Assembly: GCA_025765615.1 (NCBI GenBank)
Contig: JAIVFJ010000013.1
Span: 372,001 to 436,000 of the forward strand
Direction of reading: 5' to 3'
Length of the DNA stretch: 64,000 bases
Source: Zopfochytrium polystomum
Taxonomy: Eukaryota > Chytridiomycota > Chytridiomycetes > Chytridiales > Chytridiaceae
Positions 32,459-43,158 of the stretch are shown piece by piece. The position numbers and the translations under genes are program-made. A model generated the notes under the pieces. It searched no databases, was not told the DNA's origin, and saw only the letters and a list, made by a program, of their open reading frames with translations. Positions within the stretch are counted from its first letter, which is position 1. Every line of letters starts with the position of its first letter.

Positions 32459-34176
32459 ATGAAAAAGAACAGCCTTTCCTGGCGGTCCATTGTCCCCGCC
32501 GCCGCGCTCCTCCTCCTGCTGGCGTCGGCGTTCGTCTCTGCGCGCGCGCTCCCGGACATCGGAGGTTCGACCGAGGCTGGGTGAGTGTGAATCGAGTGCG
32601 TTGGGGTCTTTATTTTACTGCGCAAGGCCGTGTCATATTGCTGTCGCTGATTGACTGATTGGAATTGTCTGCTTTGCCCCCACCCAACGATCAAAACAAA
32701 CCCCCGAACCCGACCACACCCAGCTATAGCGCCGCAAACTACTCATACACTTCTACAAGCTGCACAAAGTCAAAAACTTCGACGACAACTTCGTGCACCA
32801 AGAGCAGCGCGTCATCGGCGGCGGTGGTCACCCCAACCGTAAGCGTCCTCGGCAAGGAAGTCTCGCGATGCCCGCAGAACACGACAACTATCACGGCGAC
32901 GGCCTCGGTCACCGCCACCGCAACTCTCAGCGTCACCGCCTTCAACACCGTCACCCAGACCGCCACCGTCACATCCGTCTCCGTGTCGCCCACCGTTAGC
33001 TTCTGGACGAGCACCGCAACGAACACTGCCACCGTCACCGCCACGTCCACGACGGTCAGCTTGTCGACTGCCACCTCTACCGCAACGGCCACCGTCACCC
33101 AGGTCGTCGTGCAGGTCCAGACTGTCACCGCCGTTTCCATCTCTGTCGCGACCGTCACGGCCACCGCCACGTCCGTCACCACACGGAACACGACCGCAAC
33201 AGCCACGGCCACCGCGACGTCCGTACGCGTCGTCACCGACGTCGAAACGGACACCCGCAACATTACCACCACGGCAACGACGACTAACACCCAGACCCAG
33301 ACGGCCACCACCGTGTCCAAGACCACAGCTACCGCCACCGAGACGGCAACCCTCGTCCAGGTCCGCGTCGAAACGGCGACCGTCACCGCCACCGCAACCA
33401 CCACCGCTACTGCCACCGTTACCGCCACCGTCACAGCGATCCAAAGCACCACGGCAACCCAGACAGCGACCAGCACCGCAACATCAGTCTCTCTGACCAC
33501 CCAGGTCGAAACCCTCACCCAGACCCAGACGACCCTCTCGGTCTCCGTAGACACGCAGACCCGCAACCTCACGGCAACCACCACCGCCACCGCCACCGCC
33601 ACCTCCACGGCGACGGCGACCTCTTTTATCACGGTGCCCACGACAAAGACCTCTACGGCAACGGAGACGGCGACGTCCCTGTCAGTCTCGGTGTCCCCCT
33701 CTGCATCGCCTTCGCCAACGACAAGGACAGAAACGGCGACGGCGACGACGACTGCGACGGCGACCTCCACCGCTACGCAGACTACGACAGCCACGTCCAC
33801 CGCCGTCTCCCGCTTTGCCGTCCCCGTGGTCGAGGTGGTCACCGCGACAGCGACTGTCACCGCGACCGCAACCGTCACATCCACCGCGACTTCCACCACC
33901 ACGGCCACGACGGAGCGTACAGCGACTGTGACCGCCGTTGCGACGGTCACCAACACCGTCTTGCAGACCGTTACGGCTCGGGTAACGGTAACTGCGCCGT
34001 GCCCGGTGTCGTCGTCGTCGGTGGTCGTGCTGGGGAGCATTATCTCGAGGGCAATCAGCGTCCCGTCTTCGTCGTCGTCTTCGTCGAGCTCGTCTGGGAC
34101 GCCGTACAGCGTGCCGACGACGCTTGTGCCGTACGCGATGCCGACGCCGACTGAGTCGTCGAAGCCGTCTTACTGA
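32459..34176 (+). CDS. secreted Thr/Ala/Val-repeat (mucin-like) wall protein
   Basis: Exon 1 (32459-32580) encodes a clear signal peptide (WRSIVPAAALLLLLASAFVS). Exon 2 (32724-34176) joins in phase 2; total 524 aa. Apart from a short Cys-containing start (SCTKSKTSTTTSCTK and one Cys in SRCPQN), almost the whole mature protein is built of T-A-T-x, T-V-T and S-V-S units. Ala/Val/Thr alternate as expected for an extended beta-rich, heavily O-glycosylated cell-surface protein. The end is Ser/Pro-rich with a short hydrophobic stretch (VVVLGSIISRAISV); no obvious GPI signal. I do not recognise a named family. The opposite strand has a long Val/Ala frame that is a shadow of the repeat. Confidence 0.78.
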
Positions 34177-35090
34177 GCGGGGATCGGTGAAATTCGTGGA
34201 CTTGGCTGTTTTGTATTCTTTTCTTTTTCTCCCTTCCCTTCGTTCCGTGTCCCGGTATTTCCCCCGCCTTTGCACCGTGCACGTTCGGCGTACTCGATTC
34301 ACTGTCCTTCCGTGTGCTTTTGCCACTTTCAATTTTTATTTTTTCGACGAGTAACCCCTGTCGAAAGCCCTCTTCCCAACTGCCCACATCCCGAAAATAT
34401 CTGTCAGCTCTGTGTTTTTTCCTCCCTAACTTCCCCGCCAATCATGAAGACTTATTTATTTAAGGATGTTTTCCTTACCTCTTTTTTTTTTTTTTTTCTT
34501 TTTTCGAACAACTGTCCCCCGCGCGTCCCATCGACCACCTCTCGCCAGTCTCCGGCCCATTCCCGTACGCCCCACGACGCTGTATCACTATTTCATACAT
34601 ATTACTTCGTCGTCTTCTTCTTCTTCTTCTTTGCTGTTGTTGCTTTGGTTTCTTGTTTGTGCCAACACTCCCAAAGAAACCTTTGCGTATTACTCATGTG
34701 GACCAACCTGTCTCCGATTCCTTCGCCCTGTCTCCGTTTTGTTTCGGCCGCTCTATTCTGCGGAGCGTCGCCCCCTGCGTCTGTGAGAGGATGAGAGGGA
34801 GGAGAAGCGACAGCGCCGAATCGTGAGAAATGAAATGATTTTTTGTATGTCGCAGGAGGTCTCCCTTTTTTCAATAAATATTGAGCATTTACAACGACCA
34901 CACCCAAACCCTTGTCGAACGGTTGGTCGCGCAGAGCTCAATCTCTCTCCCCATGTGCGCCAAACTCTAAAAAAAATTTTTTTTTCTTCCTTTCCTTTCT
35001 CTGTCTGCCTGTCTGCCTGCTTGTCTGTCTGTGCGCCTGTCTCAGTCAGCGAACAAACAAACAATCAATCAATCGAAACAATCAACAACC

Positions 35091-35122
<32 letters not shown>

Positions 35123-35126
35123 CACG
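34177..35126. promoter_or_regulatory. spacer and F-box gene promoter
   Basis: T-rich 3' flank of the repeat protein, TTC repeats near 34610-34640, then pyrimidine-rich sequence with CTGTCTGC units and a final poly(A). No gene recognised. Confidence 0.5.
35091..35119. repeat. poly(A) tract adjoining the F-box start codon
   Basis: Run of 29 A ending eight bases before the ATG at 35127. Confidence 0.95.
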
Positions 35127-37249
35127 ATGTCACGGCGGTCGCCGCCGTCGACGCCGGCGCCGTCTCTCCCCTCCCCACTTCCGCCGCCGCCGCCGTCGCC
35201 CCCGCCGCCGCCGTTTCCCCTCCACCAGCACCGCACCTCCGCCAGCGCCACCGCCACCGCCGCCACCTTCGACTACTTGCCCCACCATAACCACCTCTCG
35301 CCTCCCTCCTCCTCGTCCTCCTCCTCAGACTCTCTTACCCTTCTCGAGGCCCTGTCTGACCTGTCTCTGCTCGACCAGGCATCCTCCTCGTCGTCCTCTG
35401 CCTCTCCACCCTGTTCCACCCCCTCCCCCACCTCCGCATCACCTCCAACTGCAGCGGCGACCACAACCGCTTCGTCCGCCGCCTCCCCGCTGCTGTCGCC
35501 TTTCCATCGCCGCCGTCGCCTCAGCCACCGCCTCTCTTCCACCCTTTGTGGTGGCATCTCCCCGCCACCGGCCACCTCCCCTCCCGTCTCCTTTGCTGCT
35601 CCCTCCTCGTGGACCAGCCGCACCCCTTCGAGCCAGACCAGGGCTTCCTCCCCAACACCCCCGACAACCGTGACAACCTTCGCATCCGTGAGCCCACGGT
35701 TCCGCTTCAAAGCCCTGAGTGGTGATCAGCAGCAGCACCTCGGTCATGGCCCTCAAAGCTCACAGCAGCCGGTTGCACGCAGGGCGAAGAAACCAGCACC
35801 AGGATTACTATCGCTTCCCACTGAGTTGGTTGAGGCCATTGCCGGGCACCTTGACCGAACCGATTTGTTAAAGTTTGTTCACAGGTGTGCCGGCAATGTA
35901 GTTCAAATCCGAGCTCCGCTAAGCATCGTTTTTCTTCCCCGTACAGTGCAAGCAGAGTCTACCATATGTTTCGATCCACGCAACTCCAGCCTTTCTTTCG
36001 AAGGCGCGTACTCGCCGAGTGCCACGCCCCCACCCGACCCTTAGATCTTTTCGATCATCTCGTCGCTTCACGAGCGATAGCATCGCAACTCGCGCCCCAT
36101 CCAATGTTGCTCATGCTGGCACCTCCCAGGGCGTCTCATATCGTACCCGCAGAAGTGCTGTCTCCCAACGTACCAGTCGGTATTGATTGGTTCCGAGCGC
36201 ACCTCGCTCTGGACTTTCTATGCGTGTTTTGTCTCCGTGTTCCCCTCGCCGCAGAGCCGCTGTCATCACCGAGCCACCCGCCGTCTTCGCTCGAGTCTCT
36301 CTCGTCCGTGTCCTCGGATACTCTCGTAGTGACAAGCGGCGCAGGCACTCCCAGCCGCCGAAACCGCTCGACGTCATCTTCTGCTTTCGACTTTCTCGCT
36401 GCTGCGGCGATGGCTTCATCCATCGGCTCCGCCGGTTTTGTCACGTTTGCCGATAACCCTCCCAATGACAGGAGGAACGCTGAGAGAACAAAATCTGGCG
36501 AAATACATACGCCATCCCTTTCAACGCCCCATCGGACGGCAGCCGGAATGTCGTGCGAACTGCCCGCACTGTTGAAGAAAATGCGTAAAGGCAACGGGTG
36601 GTGGAGCTTAGACACAGGACTACTCAATTGTGGTGAGTGAAAAAAGCCTAATGTTAAAGGCTTTTCTGATTTTCTTACGATGCAATTTTGACAGACGAGT
36701 GCTTGCGGAGATCCTATTGTTCTCACTGCGACAGTGCGAAGCGAGAATGCGTAGGCGGCGCGTCGAAAGCCTCGTGCCTTCGCAGTTGAGCTCTTTATTT
36801 TTTGCAGGATCGTTTTCACTCGGCTAACCTGTGAAACCATCAATGCAATAGACACTGCATGTCCAGCCTGCTACAACGCGTCTTTTCGAAACTGTACGAC
36901 CTGCGCGGAACCGCTGTCCTCTTGCCCGAGGTGTTCGCTCAGCTACAATGACGATGCCATCCCCATCGTGCCTCCTCCCGCCCGTGCACCGACCGGGGGC
37001 ATTGCAAATTTCGAACTGACAACAAGCGTGACACCCGCGTTCGGCGACTTGCCCGTTGTCCCGCAGTTCTTGGCCGACGCCAGTGCGACAGCCGATATGG
37101 ACGAAGTATGGAGTTCCGCCTGGCGCGCTGCCGTGAAGGGTGTGCATGGCGGAGGTGCAGGAGGTACTTACTCGGCCGCGACGCTTTCGAGGAAAAAGTA
37201 CTTTTGCAGCACTCGCTGCCGCGACGTGTACGTAAATGGAGGGTTATGA
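35127..37249 (+). CDS. F-box protein with C-terminal Cys-rich domain
   Basis: Likely substrate adaptor of an SCF ubiquitin ligase. Exon 1 (35127-35884) carries a 220-residue Pro/Ser/Thr-rich leader, then the F-box LLSLPTELVEAIAGHLDRTD. The F-box is completed after a 62-base intron by SASRVYHMFRSTQLQPFF (exon 2, 35947-36632). Exon 3 starts at 36695 (DECLRRSYCSHC). The last exon ends at the TGA at 37247-37249 and holds more Cys pairs (CPACYNASFRNC, TTCAEPLSSCPRC) plus a distal FCSTRCRDVY, consistent with zinc binding. One phase-consistent solution ends exon 3 at 36733 and restarts at 36852, giving 626 aa. An alternative with a 34-base intron from about 36763 to 36806 is possible. F-box confident; the last splice is uncertain. 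Confidence 0.75.
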
Positions 37250-38320
37250 AGTGAATTTTTGAAGCTCCTCCACCTTCCATGGTCTCTTGATCTCCGTCAA
37301 TGATAATGAGGGTTATTTGGAAGGCGATGAGTCCATTATCATGGCTTACCGTCCTCCAATCAAGTTATTCTAATCTGCTTTGTGGGGGGACGAATACTTA
37401 ACTCTGCCTCGCGCGTGTGCCCCCAAACATCCGAGCCTTCCTTGAGGGACTTCTTTCATGCATTTGATTTATGGTTGCTCTCTAATTTTTCATCCAAAAA
37501 GCAAGTTTTTTCCTGTGCTCCTCGCGACTCTGCATGTTTCCCATCGCTCCTTACGGATGCAATCGAAGGAAATAAAGGCGTTTCACACAGTAGACACGCT
37601 TTTCTTTCCTACGCCGTCCGCCCTTAGCGCTTCCTCGAGTCAGGCAGATTATTTCTCATTTCCTTCAGGTCCATCTCGCTTTCTCTCTCTCTGCTGCCAG
37701 AAGAGAGAGTGAGGGGGTGAGAGGGAGAGTTTGGGTGTGCAAAGGAGGGAGGCGCCGGGAGAGATCGGAGTGGGGGCGTTACAATTGACCGTGATGATGT
37801 TTGCCTCAAAGGGAAGCATCACATCATCGCCCCATGTGAACTACTTTGCAAAATCAAAAGGTGATGGTGTGCGCAACGCCAAAAACGCGAAGAGGGCAGC
37901 AAGCCTTCGTGGTCACCGTCCCACGTGCATTCGGACAGAGCAGAGGGCGACAGAGTTCGGACCAGCCGTTGTTTAGGGGTCTGTGTGTCGGACAGGTCCA
38001 ACCGGAAAAAGGAAAAAGTGTGGAGGCCCCTGCCACACCAACCCAAACTCCCCAACCCTCTGCCGCCCCTTCGTCCTTCATCACCCGCCGTCGCGACGCC
38101 AGCTAGCGAGTCGAGCAAGAAAGATCGGTTGGATCTATCAAAGCAGCGCAAGCGGCGTCAATTGAAACGGGCGACTGCCACCCGCTGACCAACAACATCC
38201 GCTGCCGGTGTGAGCAAGGCCAGCGGCAGCAGCTGACCGTGGAGTGGAAGAGGAGCTGAACGAGCTATCAAGCACTTATTCCCATCCCTATCCCTACACT
38301 CACTGGAGCCCAATCTAACG
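37250..38320. promoter_or_regulatory. spacer before the HOS4-like gene
   Basis: 3' flank of the F-box gene followed by the promoter and probable 5' UTR of the ankyrin gene. Small open frames only; nothing recognised. Confidence 0.45.
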
Positions 38321-41300
38321 ATGGACGAAAACACACTACCTGCTGCTATCACTGGACCCAAACACCACGTCCACAAACAAGCCCACCACCACGACCTGCC
38401 CCGCAAACCGGTCCCGTCAACCGATCCACCGCGCAAACCCATTCCCAATGCGAGCCCGCTCGCCATCCTCGCCAGCGCCGCAGATCGACTCAACCGCGCT
38501 GCAAACGGCTTCGCCGCCGGCCCATCACCGTCGACCGCGCCGACCGCTCCGCACTCGCCCCCCGCTCAGACGATGGCGACGACGACGACGGCCACCGCCG
38601 GCCGCAACACCCGTTCCGACGCGTGGAGCTCGGGTGATGGCCACGCCAGCGACGCCTCTGGAGGCTGGCGCGACCGCTCCTCGTCGTTGGAGGTGCAGCG
38701 TCCGATTCCCGCGGCCGCGCCGTCATCGAGCCGCCGCCGTGCGGTCCGCCCCTCTCGCCTGCCCTCGCCGCCGCCGTCGTCGGACCTCGGCGGGCTGTGG
38801 GAGTCGGACGCTGCAGAGGAGGCGGCGGCGGCGGCGACCGCGCCCCGCGACAGTTCCGCAGAGGCGGAGGCGGTGGTGGACGAAGAAGAGCCTCACGGAG
38901 CCGACGGGGTCGAAGAGGTCGTGGATGCGGGTGCGCGAACGCTGGAGAGGGGCCGGTCGAAGGGGAAAGGAGAACGCGTGAAGGTGTGTAGCAGCATATT
39001 TTTTCTCTCTTTTTTTGCGAGGACGCGGCTTGTTGAGGTAGCGCGTGCACTGACTCGCTCTTCTCTCGTTCGCTTGACTATCAATACCACACGCACACAC
39101 CCTTCCCCGCTTGCCCTGTCGTAGCCGAGGCCGCCATTGAAGAAAGCATCGCACAAAAAGCACGTTATTGCTGGACCGCCCTCGCCGGTTCCGATCGAAG
39201 TCTTGGACCCCTACGCCATCGACGAAGATGACATTGAATCCATCTTCCGATCGGTCCCGCTGCCAGAGTCTGACAAGGAGGACTACGACTACAATCCAAA
39301 GTCTGGCGCGGGCGGGCGCCGTAAGCGGAACCACTCTTCGCACGCCGCTGGTGGTGGCAGTGCCAGGGGAAGCTCAGGACACACTGGCGATTCCGGCGAG
39401 AGAGCAGGCAGCAGGAAAAGGGGGTCAAGGAGCTTCAGCCGTGGAGCGAAGGGCGGCGGTGACCGTATCAGTAAGAGTGGCGACAGGTCGAGCGGCCGAT
39501 CCGCGTCTGCTGACCATGTGAAGAGGGTCAAAGTTACTGCAGACGAAGGACGCTCCGAAAGTAAGAGCTCTATAGCAAGGGTTACCGTCACAGCAGTGGT
39601 AGAAGGCTGCTTCGAACAACAACACTCTGCTAGGACAGTGGATGACTGGGGGGAAGGCGAAATCGTGGGCAACTTCCAGAATGCCGGTGCCGCCGGAGCG
39701 GAGGACCATTTAAAGGCAGTCTCGTGGGAGTTGGATGATTGGATGGATCGATTCGAACAAGGAGAGCGCCAACCCGACGAAGCACGCCAACGCTCGCAAG
39801 ACGGCGAAGATTGGTTCGATATCGGCCAGCTGCTTGATCCACCTGCGCACGAGACCAAAGACAGCGTTGCTGATCTAGCCACACCAAGGATTGGTGGCGC
39901 GAGCCCCAGCAACCTCGGCCCAGAAACAATTGACGCGAAGCCATCGCGCCCTCGCACAACTGATGTCAGCTCTCGCGCCCCAAGCAAGCGCAATTCCGCC
40001 TCCGCGCGCAGCGCCCTCTTTGCCGCCGCAGCCTCGGGCGACCTCGCGGCCCTCGCCGAGCTGCTCGCAGCCGGCACCGACCCCAGCGCGCGCGACGCCG
40101 GCGGCTGGACCCCCGCTGCACGACGCGGCCGCCGGCGGCCACGCCGCCGCCTGCGCTGCTCTCCTCGCCGCCGGCGCCGACCCCGCCGCCCGCACCTTTG
40201 CCGGCGACACCCCGCTCCACGACGCCGTCCTCTACGCTCGCGTCGACGCGGTCGACGTGCTGGTGCGCGCCGGCGCCAACTGCGGCGCCAGGAACGCGTG
40301 GGGCGAGGCGCCGAGGGATCTGGTTGCGTGCAGTGACGCGTGGAGCTGGCCCGAGCGGGTTGGCGGCGAGAGGGAGAGGTTGGTGGCGTTGTTGACGCGG
40401 AACGGCGGGCTTGGTGTCCCTGTCGCCGCTGAAGAAACTGGGAACGGTGAGGAGGGAGAGAGTGAGATGGCGGTGGTAGAGGGACCTGCCTTGAGGAGAT
40501 GGACGAAGATGCGGGTTGTTGAATCGGATGAGGAAGACGCGGGAGAATCAGATAACAAACACGTGGCGGCCGCGGAAAGTGAACAGACAGTATCTGGCAC
40601 TGAGTGTTCGAAATTGGCCGAGGAGATGGTTGTCGAGGTTGGAACCGAGGAGGGAGCCGGTACGATTCCAAAAACGGAAGGGACTGCCGTCCAAGGCGAT
40701 CCAAGACCCACGCTCCCCACCACCCTTGATAGCGCCCAGAAGTCGGGCGGCGGAATGGTGGACAGTTTGCGTCCCTCTTTGGAATCTGCAGCAACTTGCA
40801 CCAAAGTAAGTTGCCCTCGTGAAACGAAGTTGGTTTAATTTTTTTTTTTTTTTTTCACTGCAGACATCTCTTGTTCGTCCGGAGCTAACGGACTCGAAGG
40901 ATCTTTTGAAAAATGAAAAAGTGGGTGCGCCGGCCACCGCTCACGGTGCACCGACAAAGAAAAGACGGCAGAAGCTCGCGCTTGGCCTATCTGGGCATCA
41001 AGTTCTTGCGGACGAGAACCACTCTCAGACAGCCCGTCAATCCGACGGGTTGCAAGTGAGCGCCATTCTCAATGATCGCAACGAGTTGGTCGTCGGAGCA
41101 GATGCCCAAAGAGCAACCGCTATCGCTCCAGCGTCACCCGATGTTCGGACCGCAGTCCCACCCAACGGCCATATGACCGACGAGGAAATGATGCACACCA
41201 CCCAGGCCTTGCCCGAAAGGACATCCCTGGGTCTCCCGCTGTATGCCATAACGCTGGAGCCAGACCCTTTCATCGTGACTCGGAATGACGAAAACGTGGC

Positions 41301-42060
41301 CCAAGACACGCCCTTGAACAAACAACAGGGGCCGCTCCAAATTGGAGACAAGCAGCGGTACTTTGTGGATCTTCAGCTGGCTCTCTGTTTCGGTCTTGCC
41401 TCGGGCCGCGACCTCCTTGCGCGTCTGGAGCCGTTTTCCCCAACCGTCTCCCGTGTCGCGCCGATTCGCGCTCGCGAGGCGCTGCAAAACTCGCAAGTCG
41501 CAGTGGCGCTCCTCGACGCCGTGCTCACTCGCGGCGCCAGAACTGTGGAGGCGGCGGCGGCCCATCCTCAACAGCAGCAGCAGCAGCAGCAGCATTCGTG
41601 CGGGCAGCGCACAGCACGCTTTGTGCGGTGGGTCGAGAACGCGGACGGCCGTCGCGCGCTGCGGATGGACGCGGTCGACGTCCTCTTGCTCGAAGTCGAG
41701 AGCGTGCGGCGTGCTCTCGCGGCTGCTGGCGTGGCGGAACCCGACTTCGGTTGGACGGTCCCCGCCGACGGAGACGTGGTTGATCTCGTGCTCGACCTTG
41801 CGCGAGAAACGACGCTGGCACCAGAGAAGAAAACGCCTCAAGATGGTGGACCATCCGATGTGAAAGCTAAGTACCCCCGCACTGGGTACGCCCACCGCCG
41901 CCGTTGCAGCGAGGGAAGTGCCCAGCACTACGGTGTATGTCCACAAGCTCAAGCGAATGGCGGCCGAATTGAGGTGATTCACTTCAAGTTGGGTTTCGGA
42001 CCAAGGCTACCAAGCGACCAATCTACGGAACATCCTCTCTGTTTTTATTTTTTTTTTTAA
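38321..42060 (+). CDS. HOS4-like ankyrin-repeat protein (Set3 complex type)
   Basis: Exons 38321-38983, 39125-40805, 40864-42060; 1179 aa after correcting a one-base shift at 40110-40114. The long N-terminal half is disordered, with basic and acidic patches. Ankyrin repeats start at SALFAAAASGDLAALAELL and continue LHDAAAGGHAAACAALLAAG, GDTPLHDAVLYARVDAVDVL and GANCGARNAWGEAP. An acidic linker follows, then a globular C-terminal region including QRYFVDLQLALCFGLASGRD and FVRWVENADGRRALRMDAVD. This overall plan, with ankyrins in mid-protein and a conserved domain after an acidic stretch, resembles fungal HOS4 of the Set3 histone-deacetylase complex. Poly-Gln (about 41570-41594) lies in the C-terminal part. 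The frame break sits exactly inside the conserved W-T-P-L-H motif. Ankyrin assignment firm; HOS4 orthology moderate. Confidence 0.75.
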
Positions 42061-43158
42061 TTCGTCTTGTTTCCCTCGCATATTCGGCTAGTCGTTTGTT
42101 GGCCCATTTTCAACTCTGGCTTCGGCCAGCCTTTCACGACGGAAACAGGAGCACCGGTTCCTTCGGCGTTTCCTTTACTTTCTCTCCTTCCGTTTACGGA
42201 TGGGTGCGCTTCCCCTTAATTCGTTTCGCTTTTCTTTATAGCCTCACGGACACTTGTGTCCCCCCCCTTTTTTTTTCTCCCGTTTCTTTCGGAACTTGAT
42301 TCTCTTAGTAGGACTTCGTTTTCTTTCTCCTCTGGCAGGCTTTTTTTTCGGCTGCCGCTTTTTGGTTTTTGGCGCCATGTATGGCCCTTCAAAGTTTCTT
42401 CTCATCCTTCCTCCTTTCAAATAACCGCTTTCCTTGATTCGTCCTCGTTATCGCCCTTCTCCGCTGCCCCTCGCCTGCTTCGTTCTGTCAACTTTACTGA
42501 AAAGCAAAATGAAATTAAGTGAAAACCCAACAAAAATAAAGGAATAAAATTTGCGTGTTACCCAAAGAAGAGCTCTTGCCGATTCAGGAGGATTGACCAA
42601 CAGTGGGGAGAAATTGGAAAAAAAAGCAATCAAGAAGGGCGAAGGTTGACTGGACGTACACCCCAATGGATTTTATTCGTCTCTTGGCTGAACTCTTCGT
42701 TTCCAATTGCCAGGCTTCTGCACTCCACGAACTAGCGCAAGCCCTTCAATCGAATGTTCCCCTGGATGGGTTTCTTAAGATTTCCAGTGCTTCCTTCATC
42801 CATTGCGAGTTGCGATTCTTCACAATTCGTAAGTCTGGAAGTTTCCCTCTTTTTTTTCATCAAGTAGCAGTGCAGGCTGCACCAGCAGTCCTCCACACCC
42901 GTCCCTTAGTATTCCGGTGTGGTGCATATCAAATCTTTTTGAGGACAAGTAATTGGTAGAGTGTTATGAGAGCAAATCAGACAGCAATTAGTGGAAACAC
43001 GTGAAGAGACTACAAACAAGTCGGATGAAGACTGGTAACATCCTCAATCCCCCCAAAAAACACCAGAGCAGCAAGCAGTATGAAACACGGCAGTGGGTTC
43101 ACTCAAATGGAGTCATCACTCAATCCCCCGCCAAACATTCCGCCAAACCCTTTCCGCC
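42061..43158. other. convergent spacer between HOS4-like and ABC genes
   Basis: T-rich sequence with several homopolymers, expected to hold two 3' UTRs. A frame at about 42600-42959 has no recognisable motif. Confidence 0.5.

Noticed and set aside
32739..34040. 433-codon minus-strand frame of Val/Ala/Thr opposite the repeat gene
   Set aside because: It is the reverse complement of the ACC/GCC/GTC codon repeat; it has no start context, signal peptide or family features, while the plus strand has a signal peptide and a phase-matched intron.
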